NCBI RefSeq assembly: GCF_000384415.1
Contig: NZ_ARVU01000001.1
Span: 2,319,925 to 2,383,924 of the forward strand
Reading direction: 5' to 3'
Length of the DNA: 64,000 nt
DNA from: Cycloclasticus pugetii PS-1
GTDB lineage: Bacteria > Pseudomonadota > Gammaproteobacteria > Methylococcales > Cycloclasticaceae
The position numbers and the translations under genes were made by a program. The number at the start of each line of letters is the position of its first letter. Within the stretch, counting starts at the first letter, position 1. Positions 39,390 to 49,095 of this stretch are shown here, one piece after another. Below the pieces are notes generated by a model. That model saw only the letters and a list, made by a program, of their open reading frames with translations, was not told the origin of the DNA and made no database searches.

Positions 39390-41417
39390 TTAATTAATAA
39401 CATATTCGTGTATTGCCTCAATTTCTTCCTTTGATAGCTTATTGCCCCAGGCTGGCATAGAACCCTTGCCATTAATCACTGAATTAATAAACCTTGCCTT
39501 ATCATTCTTCGGAAATGTACGAAGGTCAAATGTCGTTCCCGACGTTTTCATTTCCACACCATGACAATGAGAGCAGGCTTGCTCGTATAGCTCAGCGCCT
39601 TTTTTAACCGTGCTTGACCATGACTTTAGCTTTTTACTTACTGCCTGTGCATCAGGGGCTTTGGGTGGCTGAATCGTTTCAGCATGGACTGTACTCGTAT
39701 CCCCACCATTTCCTAATTCAAAGACCCAAACAGATCCACCTGGGTTAATGTTTTTTAGGTTTATATCATTTGATAAGCTGTTGTAAACGCCACCAATACC
39801 ACTGGCAATAGCAATATATTGCTTACCTTCTAATTGATAAGTAATTGGCGGTGCGATAATCCCAGATCCTGTACGGAACTCCCACAGTTTTTCTCCAGTC
39901 TGTGCATTTAATGCATATAATTCTCCAGTTTGTGCACCCGAAAAAACAAGGTTACCTTCCGTGACTAAGGTCCCACCATTCATAGGAATAGCTGTTGGGA
40001 ATTGCCATTTTGCTTTACCCGTTAATGGATCAATCGCCCTTAAATACCCCTTGGGCCCTTCTGGAAAAGCCCATTCAAACCGTGCTCCAATATAAAAAAC
40101 ACCTTTTTTATAGGGCTGCTCAACGGGGGTATATTTCCAGCCGATATTAAAGGTATTAGCATATGCTAACCCTGTTGTTGGACTATAAGACATCGGCGCT
40201 AAGTTTTTACCACCAAAAGCCGATGGCCATATCTCGGTTGTTTCTCCTGTCTTAATCATGTTTTTAACGCGCTCAGATATGATTGGTCGCCCTGTCTCCA
40301 TATCAATTCCATCAGCCCATGTCACTTTATCGACAAATTTATTGGCCCTTAATAACTTACCAGTGCTACGGTCAAGTACATAAAAAAACCCATTCCTATT
40401 GGCTTGTATCAAGACCTTCCGTTGTTTTCCATCAACCTCAATCTCAGTAAGTATTGGGTCATTAACAGCGTCATAATCAAAGCCATCATTTGGGGTAAAT
40501 TGATAATGCCAGATCAACTCACCCGTTTTAGGTCTAATAGCCAACATACTTTGCGTATATAAATTATCTTTTGCTCCTTCTCTCATATTCCAAGGCGACT
40601 TATTACCAACCCCCCAATACACAAGGTCTAGTTCTTTATCATACGAGCCTATCAACCATGTCGGCCCTCCACCATGCTCCCACTCATCACCTTGCCAACT
40701 CTCACTCCCCTTTTCTCCCGGCTTGGGTATAGTATGGAAGCGCCACAAATGTTCACCTGTTTTTGGATCCCAACCATCTAAGAACCCCCTAGCGCCAAAT
40801 TCTCCACCTGCTACACCAGTAATCACTACATTATTAGCAACAAGGGGGGCACTGGTCATTGAATAACCAAACTCAATCTCTGCTGTTCGTTTTTCCCAAA
40901 TTGTTTTTCCATTTTTTGGATTAAGGGCTAGCAACCTATTATCCGGCGTGGCGCGATACAGCACATCGTTGTACCAAGTTGCTCCTCTGTTCGTAACACC
41001 ACAGCAAGTTAGCGTTTCTGCAGGGTATTGAATGGTGCTTTTCCATATTTGACGACCAGATCTTGCATCGACTGCATATGTCGCGTTGTGGCTTGTAATA
41101 TACATAACCCCATTAATAACTAGCGGTTGTGTTTGCTGCCCTCTATTATCACCAAGGGATAACACCCAAGATGGTTTCAATTGATGCACATTGCCATCAT
41201 TAATTTGTGTTAGAGGTGAATAACGCTGTAAATTTTGTTCAAGACCATAATAGTGAACACCGACATCTTCTGGTACTTCACTTATTTGTCTGTTTATTTG
41301 TTCAATAGGGCTTTTTGGTACTAATTCTTCTTTATTGGTCTTTTTATTTTGTTCATCACAAGCACTTAAGATCAATAACATAAAACAGAACAGTAAATTT
41401 TTAATTATTGTATTCAT
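39390..41417 (-). CDS. PQQ-dependent quinohaemoprotein alcohol dehydrogenase, predicted lipoprotein
   Basis: A 675-residue PQQ propeller dehydrogenase with a C-terminal cytochrome c domain. The vicinal disulfide pair lies in ETLTCCGVTNRG, repeated W-motifs such as GKTIWEKR and GEHLWRFH mark the propeller blades, and the haem site is CSHCHG with axial Met in GSMPAWG near the end. The N-terminus has a lipobox LSAC with Cys20 and Asp at +2, which in enterobacteria signals inner-membrane retention. It would oxidise an alcohol in the periplasm and pass electrons to the respiratory chain. It follows transport module B after a terminator. Confidence 0.92.
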   Translation of the reverse strand: MNTIIKNLLFCFMLLILSACDEQNKKTNKEELVPKSPIEQINRQISEVPEDVGVHYYGLEQNLQRYSPLTQINDGNVHQLKPSWVLSLGDNRGQQTQPLVINGVMYITSHNATYAVDARSGRQIWKSTIQYPAETLTCCGVTNRGATWYNDVLYRATPDNRLLALNPKNGKTIWEKRTAEIEFGYSMTSAPLVANNVVITGVAGGEFGARGFLDGWDPKTGEHLWRFHTIPKPGEKGSESWQGDEWEHGGGPTWLIGSYDKELDLVYWGVGNKSPWNMREGAKDNLYTQSMLAIRPKTGELIWHYQFTPNDGFDYDAVNDPILTEIEVDGKQRKVLIQANRNGFFYVLDRSTGKLLRANKFVDKVTWADGIDMETGRPIISERVKNMIKTGETTEIWPSAFGGKNLAPMSYSPTTGLAYANTFNIGWKYTPVEQPYKKGVFYIGARFEWAFPEGPKGYLRAIDPLTGKAKWQFPTAIPMNGGTLVTEGNLVFSGAQTGELYALNAQTGEKLWEFRTGSGIIAPPITYQLEGKQYIAIASGIGGVYNSLSNDINLKNINPGGSVWVFELGNGGDTSTVHAETIQPPKAPDAQAVSKKLKSWSSTVKKGAELYEQACSHCHGVEMKTSGTTFDLRTFPKNDKARFINSVINGKGSMPAWGNKLSKEEIEAIHEYVIN

Positions 41418-41500
41418 TCCTCTCCCTTTTTTTGTAAATATACTATTTAATTCGTATCTTATCGCCTAGCAATATTTCATGTCTTAATGACATAAGGCAT

Positions 41501-41535
41501 AAAAAAAGCAGTGAAACTTTCGTTCCACTGCTTTG
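41501..41535 (-). terminator. Terminator after DUF1329 gene of module B
   Basis: AAAGCAGTG and CACTGCTTT form the stem and, on the minus strand, a run of seven T follows. It lies about 30 bases after the DUF1329 stop and before the PQQ dehydrogenase, which may therefore have its own promoter or depend on read-through. Confidence 0.85.
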
Positions 41536-41565
41536 ATTATTAATGCTTAATATTAAGTGTTTCTA

Positions 41566-43008
41566 TTACTGATAATCTCTTAGTTGATCCACATCAAACA
41601 TAGATTCATCTACAATTTCATCTAAATTTTCCCATGTTGAATCCATCCACATGGTTGATGTTCTGTGGCTTACATTATTTCTAATAATCAATGCACCCCA
41701 GACACTTACACCCGTCGCAGGTAAAAAGTCGCGTGCATCAACATAAGATTTGAAAAGATTACCTCTTGGATCCCAAGTTTTCCTTGTAGCGATTGAGTAG
41801 TCTTCTTTGTCATAGTAATAACGTAATTTTGAATACTGGTATTTACCGGTTTTGTCAACTTGTTCTAAAATATAGGTAGGACGTAATTCCATCTCTACAT
41901 AATCAACTCCACAGCGCTCTTCATCAATAGTAAATGCCTCTAAACCACCTGTTGAATGCATTGTATTAGTTGGAGATAAAATAAGTGCTTCTCCAACTAG
42001 GTTATATTCAAAGTTTTCAATATTTGTTTTAATCCAATTGCCACGCCAATCATCCCAAGATAATTCAAGACCAGATGCTAATGGATCTTGCGAGTCAGTA
42101 CCTGTTAATAAACGTGTGCGTCTTAAACTTGGTAGGAAAATTTTGAAATCATCTTCTTTTGTTCCAGAAGCATAACGTTGACGTACACCTGCCAATCCAC
42201 GAACATCATTCGGCTCAAACATAAATATTGCGCCACCTTCAACCATGTCCCCTTTGCCTTCAATATCACCAAATGGTGCGGTGTTGTGTCTCTCATGATA
42301 ATGCCACCACCATAAATTCGCTCTATATTGTCTATCTGCCTTACTGTCAGGTGTACAAGAATTCATGTAAGCACTGTCAAACTCTAATGTATCTGTTGCA
42401 ACTGAAGCTGCAACGTTGTTCCAGTTTAATTCAAGCCCATTTTTAGGGTTAGTTAGAAATGGTAGTGCTGTTGCAGCAGGGCCAGATAGTAATGCATATG
42501 AACCATCTTTATAAATTGGTTGTCCAGTTTCGTCAAATGTGAGCTTGATATTTTGCTCTGCCATTGCTTTATTACCTTTTAGATACCCTTTATGTAAATA
42601 ATAGGTATTTGAAGGAACAATTTTAATTTTTCGGATGTTACCCCACGGAGCACCAATTGCATCATATGTCTCCTGTGTTAAATACTTAGGTAACCAAGGA
42701 AAATCAGCTTTATTTTCTGCTGTAATAACCAAACCCGGTTTTAGTTCAGCAGGAATTTCTTCTTTATCTATTAGGTCATAAGCATCATATCCTCGTAAGT
42801 CTTTCCACTCTTTAGCAAGCTTAATTGCTTCGGGGTCTGAAAGTAACTCTACCCATTTATTATAACGAGGGTTATTTTCTTCAGCTGCAAAAGCTTTCCA
42901 TGCTTCTAATGCACGATTGGTATCTGCCATTGCAGGTGCAGTTGACATGCCAAGCCCAAGCGCTATGCCGGCAGCTGCCAGTTTCATTTGTAATATTTTA
43001 TTTTTCAT
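41566..43008 (-). CDS. DUF1329 family periplasmic protein (module B)
   Basis: A 480-residue paralogue of the 3723-5183 protein. A signal peptide ends near APAMA (28). The start of the mature chain differs (DTNRALEAWKAFAAEEN), but later family segments such as RQYRANLWWWHYHERHN, LRRTRLLTGTDSQDPLASG and YYDKEDYSIATRKTWDPRGN are clear. A LolB-like hydrophobic-ligand fold is predicted for the family. It lies after DUF1302, separated by a long hairpin, and before a terminator. Confidence 0.87.
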   Translation of the reverse strand: MKNKILQMKLAAAGIALGLGMSTAPAMADTNRALEAWKAFAAEENNPRYNKWVELLSDPEAIKLAKEWKDLRGYDAYDLIDKEEIPAELKPGLVITAENKADFPWLPKYLTQETYDAIGAPWGNIRKIKIVPSNTYYLHKGYLKGNKAMAEQNIKLTFDETGQPIYKDGSYALLSGPAATALPFLTNPKNGLELNWNNVAASVATDTLEFDSAYMNSCTPDSKADRQYRANLWWWHYHERHNTAPFGDIEGKGDMVEGGAIFMFEPNDVRGLAGVRQRYASGTKEDDFKIFLPSLRRTRLLTGTDSQDPLASGLELSWDDWRGNWIKTNIENFEYNLVGEALILSPTNTMHSTGGLEAFTIDEERCGVDYVEMELRPTYILEQVDKTGKYQYSKLRYYYDKEDYSIATRKTWDPRGNLFKSYVDARDFLPATGVSVWGALIIRNNVSHRTSTMWMDSTWENLDEIVDESMFDVDQLRDYQ

Positions 43009-43056
43009 TTATATCTCCATTACCCTTATTTCTTAATTTAATTCACTTACATTATT

Positions 43057-43098
43057 AATAACTACCTACCACTTTTCAATAAGTGATAGGTAGTTATT
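43057..43098 (-). promoter_or_regulatory. Long intergenic hairpin between DUF1302 and DUF1329 (module B)
   Basis: AATAACTACCTA and TAGGTAGTTATT pair perfectly, then after one C-A mismatch five more pairs (CACTT/AAGTG) close a six-base loop. It begins 9 bases after the DUF1302 stop. There is no T-run after it, so it looks like an mRNA-stabilising or attenuating stem and not a simple terminator; it may set the ratio of porin to periplasmic protein. Confidence 0.65.
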
Positions 43099-43106
43099 CT
43101 AATTAC

Positions 43107-45089
43107 TTAGAACTGGTACGTTAAAGATACTTCAACATAATCTGAATTATTAAAAGTACCAATTGGTGCGCTTTCTTTGTTGCCAGAGAAATGAGCGATT
43201 TCTACACGTGGACGCCATGAATCGCCAAAGTAGTTAAAATCAATACGTTGACGGTAGTAATCCCCTGAACCTTGAAAATCACGTATATATAAACCATCTA
43301 GTACTAAACGTTGGTTATCTAATGGTGCATTCCAAGCAAATGTTACAAAGTTTTGATGATCTTGTATTTCAGTAAAGGCATAGGGTGATTGTTGCAATAG
43401 GCCTTGATCTGAATTATGAGTGTAGATATCAAATAATTGTAAGCTAGTGAAGATAGATTTAGCTTGTGATTCCCAACCCGGTACCCATAATGGGAAATCG
43501 AAGCCGATCATAGTTGAGGTAATATCTTCTTTCACAATATTACGGCTTGCTTCTACAGCTAGTACACCTGAACCAGTTACTTCGCCCGCAAAGCTACCAT
43601 CAAATACTATCGGAGCTGGGCCAGGGCCATCAGGGTCAAAAGTTGCACCTGGGTATACTCTAGAACGATTAAATGGGTGATCAAACTCATGTGACATTTC
43701 TAAACGTACAGTTGGCGCAGAGCTTTTGCGTCCAATTCTTATAAAGTCACTTAAATCACGTGCAAAGGTAAACCCAACCATCAACTGGCGATAGTCATAG
43801 TCTAATTCAACTTCACCGTTAATTGAACAAGCAGGTCCAGGTATACCGTTAAAAGGATCACCACAGCCAAACCCTGCAAGTGGGCTTACAATTGGAGCTG
43901 GACCTCCTTTTGCAAACGCATCTACTGATTGCAGCCAATTTAGGTAGCCACCTGCTCCAAATACAACAGCTTCAGTGGTTGCTGCATTAAATGATGCGCC
44001 CACTGAATTACTATTACCGGGAATTGATGGTATTTGTGTTCCAACACTTGGATCATTGAATCCATCTCCGACAATTAATGAAGAGCCAATTAGTTTAGAT
44101 ACTGGCAGATCTTGTTGTCCATAGAATGCATTTATGGTTGCAGAGCCACCCAGTGTTCCGAATTTTAAGCGCATAGACCATTCTGCATCCGTTAAGCTGA
44201 GGCGATTTGGTTTATTGTCATATAAATTAAAACCTAGCCCAGCTAAGCCTGGTCCATTTTCTGTTGTGTCATTCACGTCAGCCCAATCTAAACCAAAAAT
44301 ACCGCCTGATGTCTGATCGCCTGGTGTTGGGTTGTTAATAATAAAGTTAGATGTTTGAACTTCTGGTACAAAGTTAATTTCCAAAGATGGATTTTTCATA
44401 CCAATGGCTTTAAACGGCCCGTCTATACCAAGCTTTCTGAAGTTAAAATCAGCTGACACCATTAAAGCTGGTAAGCGAAGCTCATCAGAGTCTGTAAATG
44501 CAAAACGTTGACGCAAGTCTTGAGCATGCAATACATCCATTAATCGTAAACCATCTGATTGCCCCCAACCACGTTGGAAACGACCAAATTTAACAGAATA
44601 ACGTCCTTTTTTATCTTTGTATTTTACGGACAGTTCTCGAATTATATCTTCCCAATCTTTTAGCACTTCTAGTTCATCGTCCATCTCGGCACAATATGCG
44701 TTGCCTGAGCAATTACTTGAGTTTAGATTGAAGTTAGCATTTTGTGTAAAAGCGCCCGTACCTGGCACGATTGCACCATTGACTTGATCGGGTAAACCAC
44801 CATTTGGTGAGTCATAGCTGGTGAACTGTGAAGACATGTCACCTCGTAACCAGAAATTCCCAATGAAACTCCACTGTCTATTCGGGCGGTACGTTGTTTT
44901 AGATTCTATAATCCAGTTTGCAGGGCCTGCTTTATTACCTTGATCTGGTAGATCGTATAGTACAGACGCCCCCAACTTAATTCGACCGCTTTGGGTTAGG
45001 CCTTTAATGCCTGTATCTATCGCCATAGCAGGTGCCACCATGGAGACACCCAGTATAGCTGCTAGACTTATTTTTGTTATTTTCTTCAT
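43107..45089 (-). CDS. DUF1302 family outer-membrane beta-barrel (module B)
   Basis: A 660-residue paralogue of the 5237-6937 protein, about 94 residues longer. A signal peptide ends near APAMA (23). Typical strands include YSVKFGRFQRGWGQSDGLR and RQLMVGFTFARDLSD, and the chain ends VEVSLTYQF, with the terminal Phe of BAM substrates. Extra glycine/proline-rich loops (GDGFNDPSVGTQIPSIPGN) account for the length and may form a different surface. It follows the RND gene by 110 bases. Confidence 0.87.
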   Translation of the reverse strand: MKKITKISLAAILGVSMVAPAMAIDTGIKGLTQSGRIKLGASVLYDLPDQGNKAGPANWIIESKTTYRPNRQWSFIGNFWLRGDMSSQFTSYDSPNGGLPDQVNGAIVPGTGAFTQNANFNLNSSNCSGNAYCAEMDDELEVLKDWEDIIRELSVKYKDKKGRYSVKFGRFQRGWGQSDGLRLMDVLHAQDLRQRFAFTDSDELRLPALMVSADFNFRKLGIDGPFKAIGMKNPSLEINFVPEVQTSNFIINNPTPGDQTSGGIFGLDWADVNDTTENGPGLAGLGFNLYDNKPNRLSLTDAEWSMRLKFGTLGGSATINAFYGQQDLPVSKLIGSSLIVGDGFNDPSVGTQIPSIPGNSNSVGASFNAATTEAVVFGAGGYLNWLQSVDAFAKGGPAPIVSPLAGFGCGDPFNGIPGPACSINGEVELDYDYRQLMVGFTFARDLSDFIRIGRKSSAPTVRLEMSHEFDHPFNRSRVYPGATFDPDGPGPAPIVFDGSFAGEVTGSGVLAVEASRNIVKEDITSTMIGFDFPLWVPGWESQAKSIFTSLQLFDIYTHNSDQGLLQQSPYAFTEIQDHQNFVTFAWNAPLDNQRLVLDGLYIRDFQGSGDYYRQRIDFNYFGDSWRPRVEIAHFSGNKESAPIGTFNNSDYVEVSLTYQF

Positions 45090-45157
45090 CTTTTCCCCTT
45101 TTTTATTTACAGTAATACATTTCTAACATTTGTTTTATACGTCATTTCACATACATA

Positions 45158-45193
45158 AACAACGTTTTTTGTCATTTTTACAACAACGTTGTT
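45158..45193. promoter_or_regulatory. AACAACGTT repeat with palindrome, possible operator
   Basis: AACAACGTT occurs at 45158-45166 and again at 45182-45190, where it extends to the perfect 12-bp palindrome AACAACGTTGTT. The two copies are 24 bases apart, in the 110-base gap between the RND and DUF1302 genes of module B. It may be a regulator site for the DUF1302-DUF1329 pair. Confidence 0.35.
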
Positions 45194-45199
45194 TTATTG

Positions 45200-47530
45200 C
45201 TACGCAGCATTTTCTTTTATTTTAAACAATGCTTTAGGATGGAAAGCGGCAATGGCTGCGGGTACGAATAGTAACGAACCTAACATGTTCATAAATAATA
45301 CAAGTGCTAGCAACATACCCATTTCTGCCTGGAACCTTAATGGTGATGCAACAGCCCAAGGAATTAATGGCGCAATCATGGTAACCGCTGTAATAAATAT
45401 CGCGTTACCCGATGTTAAGAAAGCCTGGTGTATTGCCTCATGGACATCTTTTATCCCTAGGTTTTTATATTCTTCTTTAATTCTATCAATCATATAAATA
45501 CCGTAGTCCACACCTAAACCTACACCAAGTGCAGCAAGTGGTAAAGTACTAACGTTTAAGCCCACTTCTTTCCAAGCCATAAAAGCGTATGTCAATGAGT
45601 TAGCAGTAGCCAAACTAAACAATAGAATTAAACCCGTTGTTACAGAACGATAGTACAAGACAATACAAAAGAAAATTACAAATGCAATTGCAACCATCGT
45701 CTTCACATTTGAATTAACAATTTCTTCATTGAGTGCCTCAACAATACCAACTTGTCCACCCATATAAAGGAACTTTGCATCACTAACAACTTCTTTCTCA
45801 TTAGCAAAGAAAGCATCCAGATTATCTCTTAACTTTTGGATTGTTGGACGACTATGGTCTTCTAAGAAAAAGGAGATGTTACCTATTTCCCACTCTTTGT
45901 TGGTATAGCTGGCAAAATCACCAGGCTCACCTCTTGAGCGGAACATGTAAATATCAAAACCAACTTCTTCTGCTGTGTCCGGTATGATCGCGTATGAAGG
46001 ATCCCCTTCAAAAAGAACAGAGTTAATCAATTTAATGATTGGTACCAAGCTAATAGCAGGACGCACTTCTAACATATGCTCATACACATAACGATCTAAC
46101 GCTTCTGTTTGATGATAAACAGATGGTTCAAGCATAGTATCTTTTTCACCCTCTACATACACCTGCATAATATCGGTACCTAAGAAGGAAAACCTTGTAT
46201 TAATTGACTCTACATCTTTATTAAAACGAGCTTCAGGCCACAGAATTGCACTACCTTTTGTATCACCTACAGTTAGATTTTGTGAGTACCAACCACCCAT
46301 TACTAACAATAAAGCAGTAGCACCAACCATCGTCCAAGCATGGTCTTCCATATTGATAACCGCTCCCCAAATTTTATTGAGAAGAATTGAACCTGTTTTA
46401 TGTGATTTAGGTGGTTTAATCAAACACATCACAGAAGCAGCGAATATCAGCGCTGGAACAACTGAAAGTAACCAAAGGCCACAAATAACCGCTAGCGACT
46501 CAATACTAGGTATTGCTACCAAGCCTAACACACCAAAACCAGCTGCATCTGTAATAATGGCAGCGGTACTTGGTACCAATAACAATGCCAAGCCGTCTCT
46601 AGTAACCTCTCGACAATGTGAGGGACGCTCTTCACAAGCCGCAATATTGTCTAAAATACGCGTTGTAAACTGTACCCCATGCGACAATACAATAGCGAAA
46701 ATAAATGCTGGAAGTAGGATAAGCAACGGATCTAAATTATAAGAAACCGCACCCATTGCACCTAATCCCCAAATGGTAGCAACTGTTGCAGTAAACATTG
46801 GGATAAACACCCCAACCCACGTTCTAAAATACATGAACAAAATTACTGCAATAATCAATAGTGATGCTGCCAAAATATTGAAAACTGAGTCAAGTGACTG
46901 ATAAATATACCCAAGAAGAATTGGACGACCAACAAAGTTGATTTCTAAGTCTTCCCCTTCATATTTCTCACGTAAATCTAGGAAAAAGTTCAAAACCTCT
47001 AACTTATCAGCTTCGTCTCTAAAGTCTGTAATAACTATCGCTGAAGTCTCATCGTTAGATACTTGAAGGCCACGATATTGTTTATTAACAAACTGACGCA
47101 TCCGTGTCATTTCTTGTTCAGTTTTAGGTAAGTCTGGCCATAGAAGCGCATCCACGCCCACTCGCCCTCCACCACCAGAAATAGCTTTAGTTTTCCTTAA
47201 TACTAAAGACTGACTTAAGTGACGGTAAGTATGTTTATTGTAATAAACGTCTTCGGCTATTTGTTTGTACTTAGTTAAATAATCCAGGTTATAAATATTC
47301 CCTTTTTTATTTTTTACTTCAATTAGGGTTGTATTTGCACCACCAAACTGTTCACCAAACCGTAAAAATAATTCTACATTATTAGAGTTTGCGGGTAGCA
47401 TTTCTTCAAGAACCACATTAAGTGACAAACCCTTATACGCATAATAGCCAGGAATAATAGTTAGCACCGTCAATATTGATGCAACTAGTACCGGTCTTCT
47501 TGCGATAAAGCTAGACAATTTATTAATCAT
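45200..47530 (-). CDS. RND/MMPL-family transporter (module B)
   Basis: A 776-residue RND pump. The start is set at 47530 (ATG after GGGGAG) because an upstream TTG at 47545 would read through the ribosome site, and because this ATG overlaps the YCF48 stop as TAATG, exactly as in module A. The layout is one N-terminal helix, a periplasmic loop, about five helices (near 210-390), a second loop and a second bundle with GVGLGVDYGIYMIDR. It ends ALFKIKENAA. The paralogue at 296-2665 shares all landmarks. Substrate unknown; hydrophobic molecules are typical for the family. Confidence 0.9.
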   Translation of the reverse strand: MINKLSSFIARRPVLVASILTVLTIIPGYYAYKGLSLNVVLEEMLPANSNNVELFLRFGEQFGGANTTLIEVKNKKGNIYNLDYLTKYKQIAEDVYYNKHTYRHLSQSLVLRKTKAISGGGGRVGVDALLWPDLPKTEQEMTRMRQFVNKQYRGLQVSNDETSAIVITDFRDEADKLEVLNFFLDLREKYEGEDLEINFVGRPILLGYIYQSLDSVFNILAASLLIIAVILFMYFRTWVGVFIPMFTATVATIWGLGAMGAVSYNLDPLLILLPAFIFAIVLSHGVQFTTRILDNIAACEERPSHCREVTRDGLALLLVPSTAAIITDAAGFGVLGLVAIPSIESLAVICGLWLLSVVPALIFAASVMCLIKPPKSHKTGSILLNKIWGAVINMEDHAWTMVGATALLLVMGGWYSQNLTVGDTKGSAILWPEARFNKDVESINTRFSFLGTDIMQVYVEGEKDTMLEPSVYHQTEALDRYVYEHMLEVRPAISLVPIIKLINSVLFEGDPSYAIIPDTAEEVGFDIYMFRSRGEPGDFASYTNKEWEIGNISFFLEDHSRPTIQKLRDNLDAFFANEKEVVSDAKFLYMGGQVGIVEALNEEIVNSNVKTMVAIAFVIFFCIVLYYRSVTTGLILLFSLATANSLTYAFMAWKEVGLNVSTLPLAALGVGLGVDYGIYMIDRIKEEYKNLGIKDVHEAIHQAFLTSGNAIFITAVTMIAPLIPWAVASPLRFQAEMGMLLALVLFMNMLGSLLFVPAAIAAFHPKALFKIKENAA

Positions 47531-48801
47531 TATTTTTCTCCCCAACGACTAGATATCAGCTTTACGTTCTCTGACTCAGCTATATTTAGTTTTTGTCCAA
47601 AGGACATATCATTCAAATTACCTTTTACGATCATTCCACGTAAACCCGCAGCCCAGATTGTGCCTGAATCAGTCACATCCACACCACCAATCCAAGTATA
47701 AGGCAGTGGGAAGCCCTCCTCAGGTATCAAGTTTGTTACTGTATATGTAGGCTCTGTAACGATTTCTACCGTAGCATCATCGCTTTCTATTGCAGCTGCG
47801 ACTTCCTTTTCAGCTTCTGAGACTTTAAACATAACCGAAGCACCTACCACAACAACTTCATTGCTCGCTGTTGCTGATACATCATATAAATGATTGGTAA
47901 GACCACTGTCTATTTTTGTTATGTAGTAGTTGGTATCCACTTTTGGTAATGGCTCTACATGCTCAGGTACATACTCTCTTTTTTTACGGGCTGCTTTCTT
48001 TCTTGCTTTTTCTTCTTTTTTTGCTTGCAGCGCTTGCTCAATCGCTTCTACTTCAGCCCATTGTTCATCTGTTGCCAAAGCAATACTAACCACACCCCCA
48101 TCTAGACCTACTGCAATTGCCCCATCACCATGTGATGCTACTGAAAGCAATGTGGCTCTACTTGGGTTATAGCTAACCAACCATAGCTCACCTTTATTTT
48201 CAGTATGGGCAATCATGCCAAACTCACCAACTAAAATGGCACTATCTGCATCCTTAGCCACAACACCATGTAACCTTGGTAAGTCCCTACCATCAAAGCC
48301 TGTTAAAGTTTGCTTTTCCCAGTTTTTACCGCCATCTGAGGTATGCCAAATAGCCGCGCCATGTCCAACAGCCCAGCCATTATTTACGTCTGCAAATGAA
48401 ATATCTCTTAAATAATTTCCTTCGTCTTGTTTCTGAACAACCCATGTAAAGCCACCATCTGCTGTGTGTAGAATGGAGCCTCGATGGCCTACCGCCCATC
48501 CATTGTTAGCATCTACAAAAGATAAGTGACGAATTAACTCATTGACACCGATATAAATAGCAGACCATGTTTCACCACCGTCTTCTGTTTTAAAGACAGA
48601 ACCCGAATATCCCGCTATAAAACCAATATTCTCGTTTACAAACTCAACCGCATAAAGGTTATCCGGCCAAAATCGTTGAAACTCACCTTGTTCACTTGAC
48701 GTTCCGTTTTCTGCCGTTGCAATTCCTGTCACCAGAAATGCCAAGGCAAGCACACACAAAAGGCGTGCGCCTTTTATTCTTTTAAGATTTATCGATTTCA
48801 C
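47530..48801 (-). CDS. YCF48-type BNR beta-propeller protein with charged insert (module B)
   Basis: A 423-residue exported propeller protein. A signal peptide (cleavage near GIATA, about 30) precedes blades such as GFIAGYSGSVFKTEDGGETW, GWAVGHRGSILHTADGGFTW and GWAVGHGAAIWHTSDGGKNW. Unlike the module A version it contains, around residues 245-285, a strongly charged stretch with KKEEKARKKAARKKREY that should form a helix outside the propeller. It opens module B and is coupled to the RND gene by TAATG. Confidence 0.86.
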   Translation of the reverse strand: MKSINLKRIKGARLLCVLALAFLVTGIATAENGTSSEQGEFQRFWPDNLYAVEFVNENIGFIAGYSGSVFKTEDGGETWSAIYIGVNELIRHLSFVDANNGWAVGHRGSILHTADGGFTWVVQKQDEGNYLRDISFADVNNGWAVGHGAAIWHTSDGGKNWEKQTLTGFDGRDLPRLHGVVAKDADSAILVGEFGMIAHTENKGELWLVSYNPSRATLLSVASHGDGAIAVGLDGGVVSIALATDEQWAEVEAIEQALQAKKEEKARKKAARKKREYVPEHVEPLPKVDTNYYITKIDSGLTNHLYDVSATASNEVVVVGASVMFKVSEAEKEVAAAIESDDATVEIVTEPTYTVTNLIPEEGFPLPYTWIGGVDVTDSGTIWAAGLRGMIVKGNLNDMSFGQKLNIAESENVKLISSRWGEK

Positions 48802-49095
48802 TATTTCCCCTCATCAGCTGAATCTATTAATTATTTAACTTCATTACCAATCAAGCAAGCGTTCAAAACTATAATAATCCAGATATATTTATCAATGGTT
48901 TTTAACTAGAATTAGGCTAATAAAAGCCGCGCCAATTTTTACATTAGCCATATTTCGCTTATTTCTATACAGTATATAGTTGCTTTACTCATGTTTGCAT
49001 CAACTTTTTTCATTAAACAAAGTTTTTAAATTTCGATTTTACTTGCAAACTATACTTTGCTAATTTCTGCAAACCATTAACCTCTTGGAACTTAT
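48802..49095. other. 294-base divergent gap between module B and qorA
   Basis: AT-rich gap holding the promoters of both divergent units. I find no FNR box of 8 or more matches, no hairpin and no small gene. Module B therefore lacks the FNR-like site seen before module A. Confidence 0.45.

Noticed and set aside
47530..47545. Upstream TTG start for the module B RND gene
   Set aside because: It lies within the ribosome-binding region; ATG at 47530 has GGGGAG upstream and the same TAATG junction as module A.
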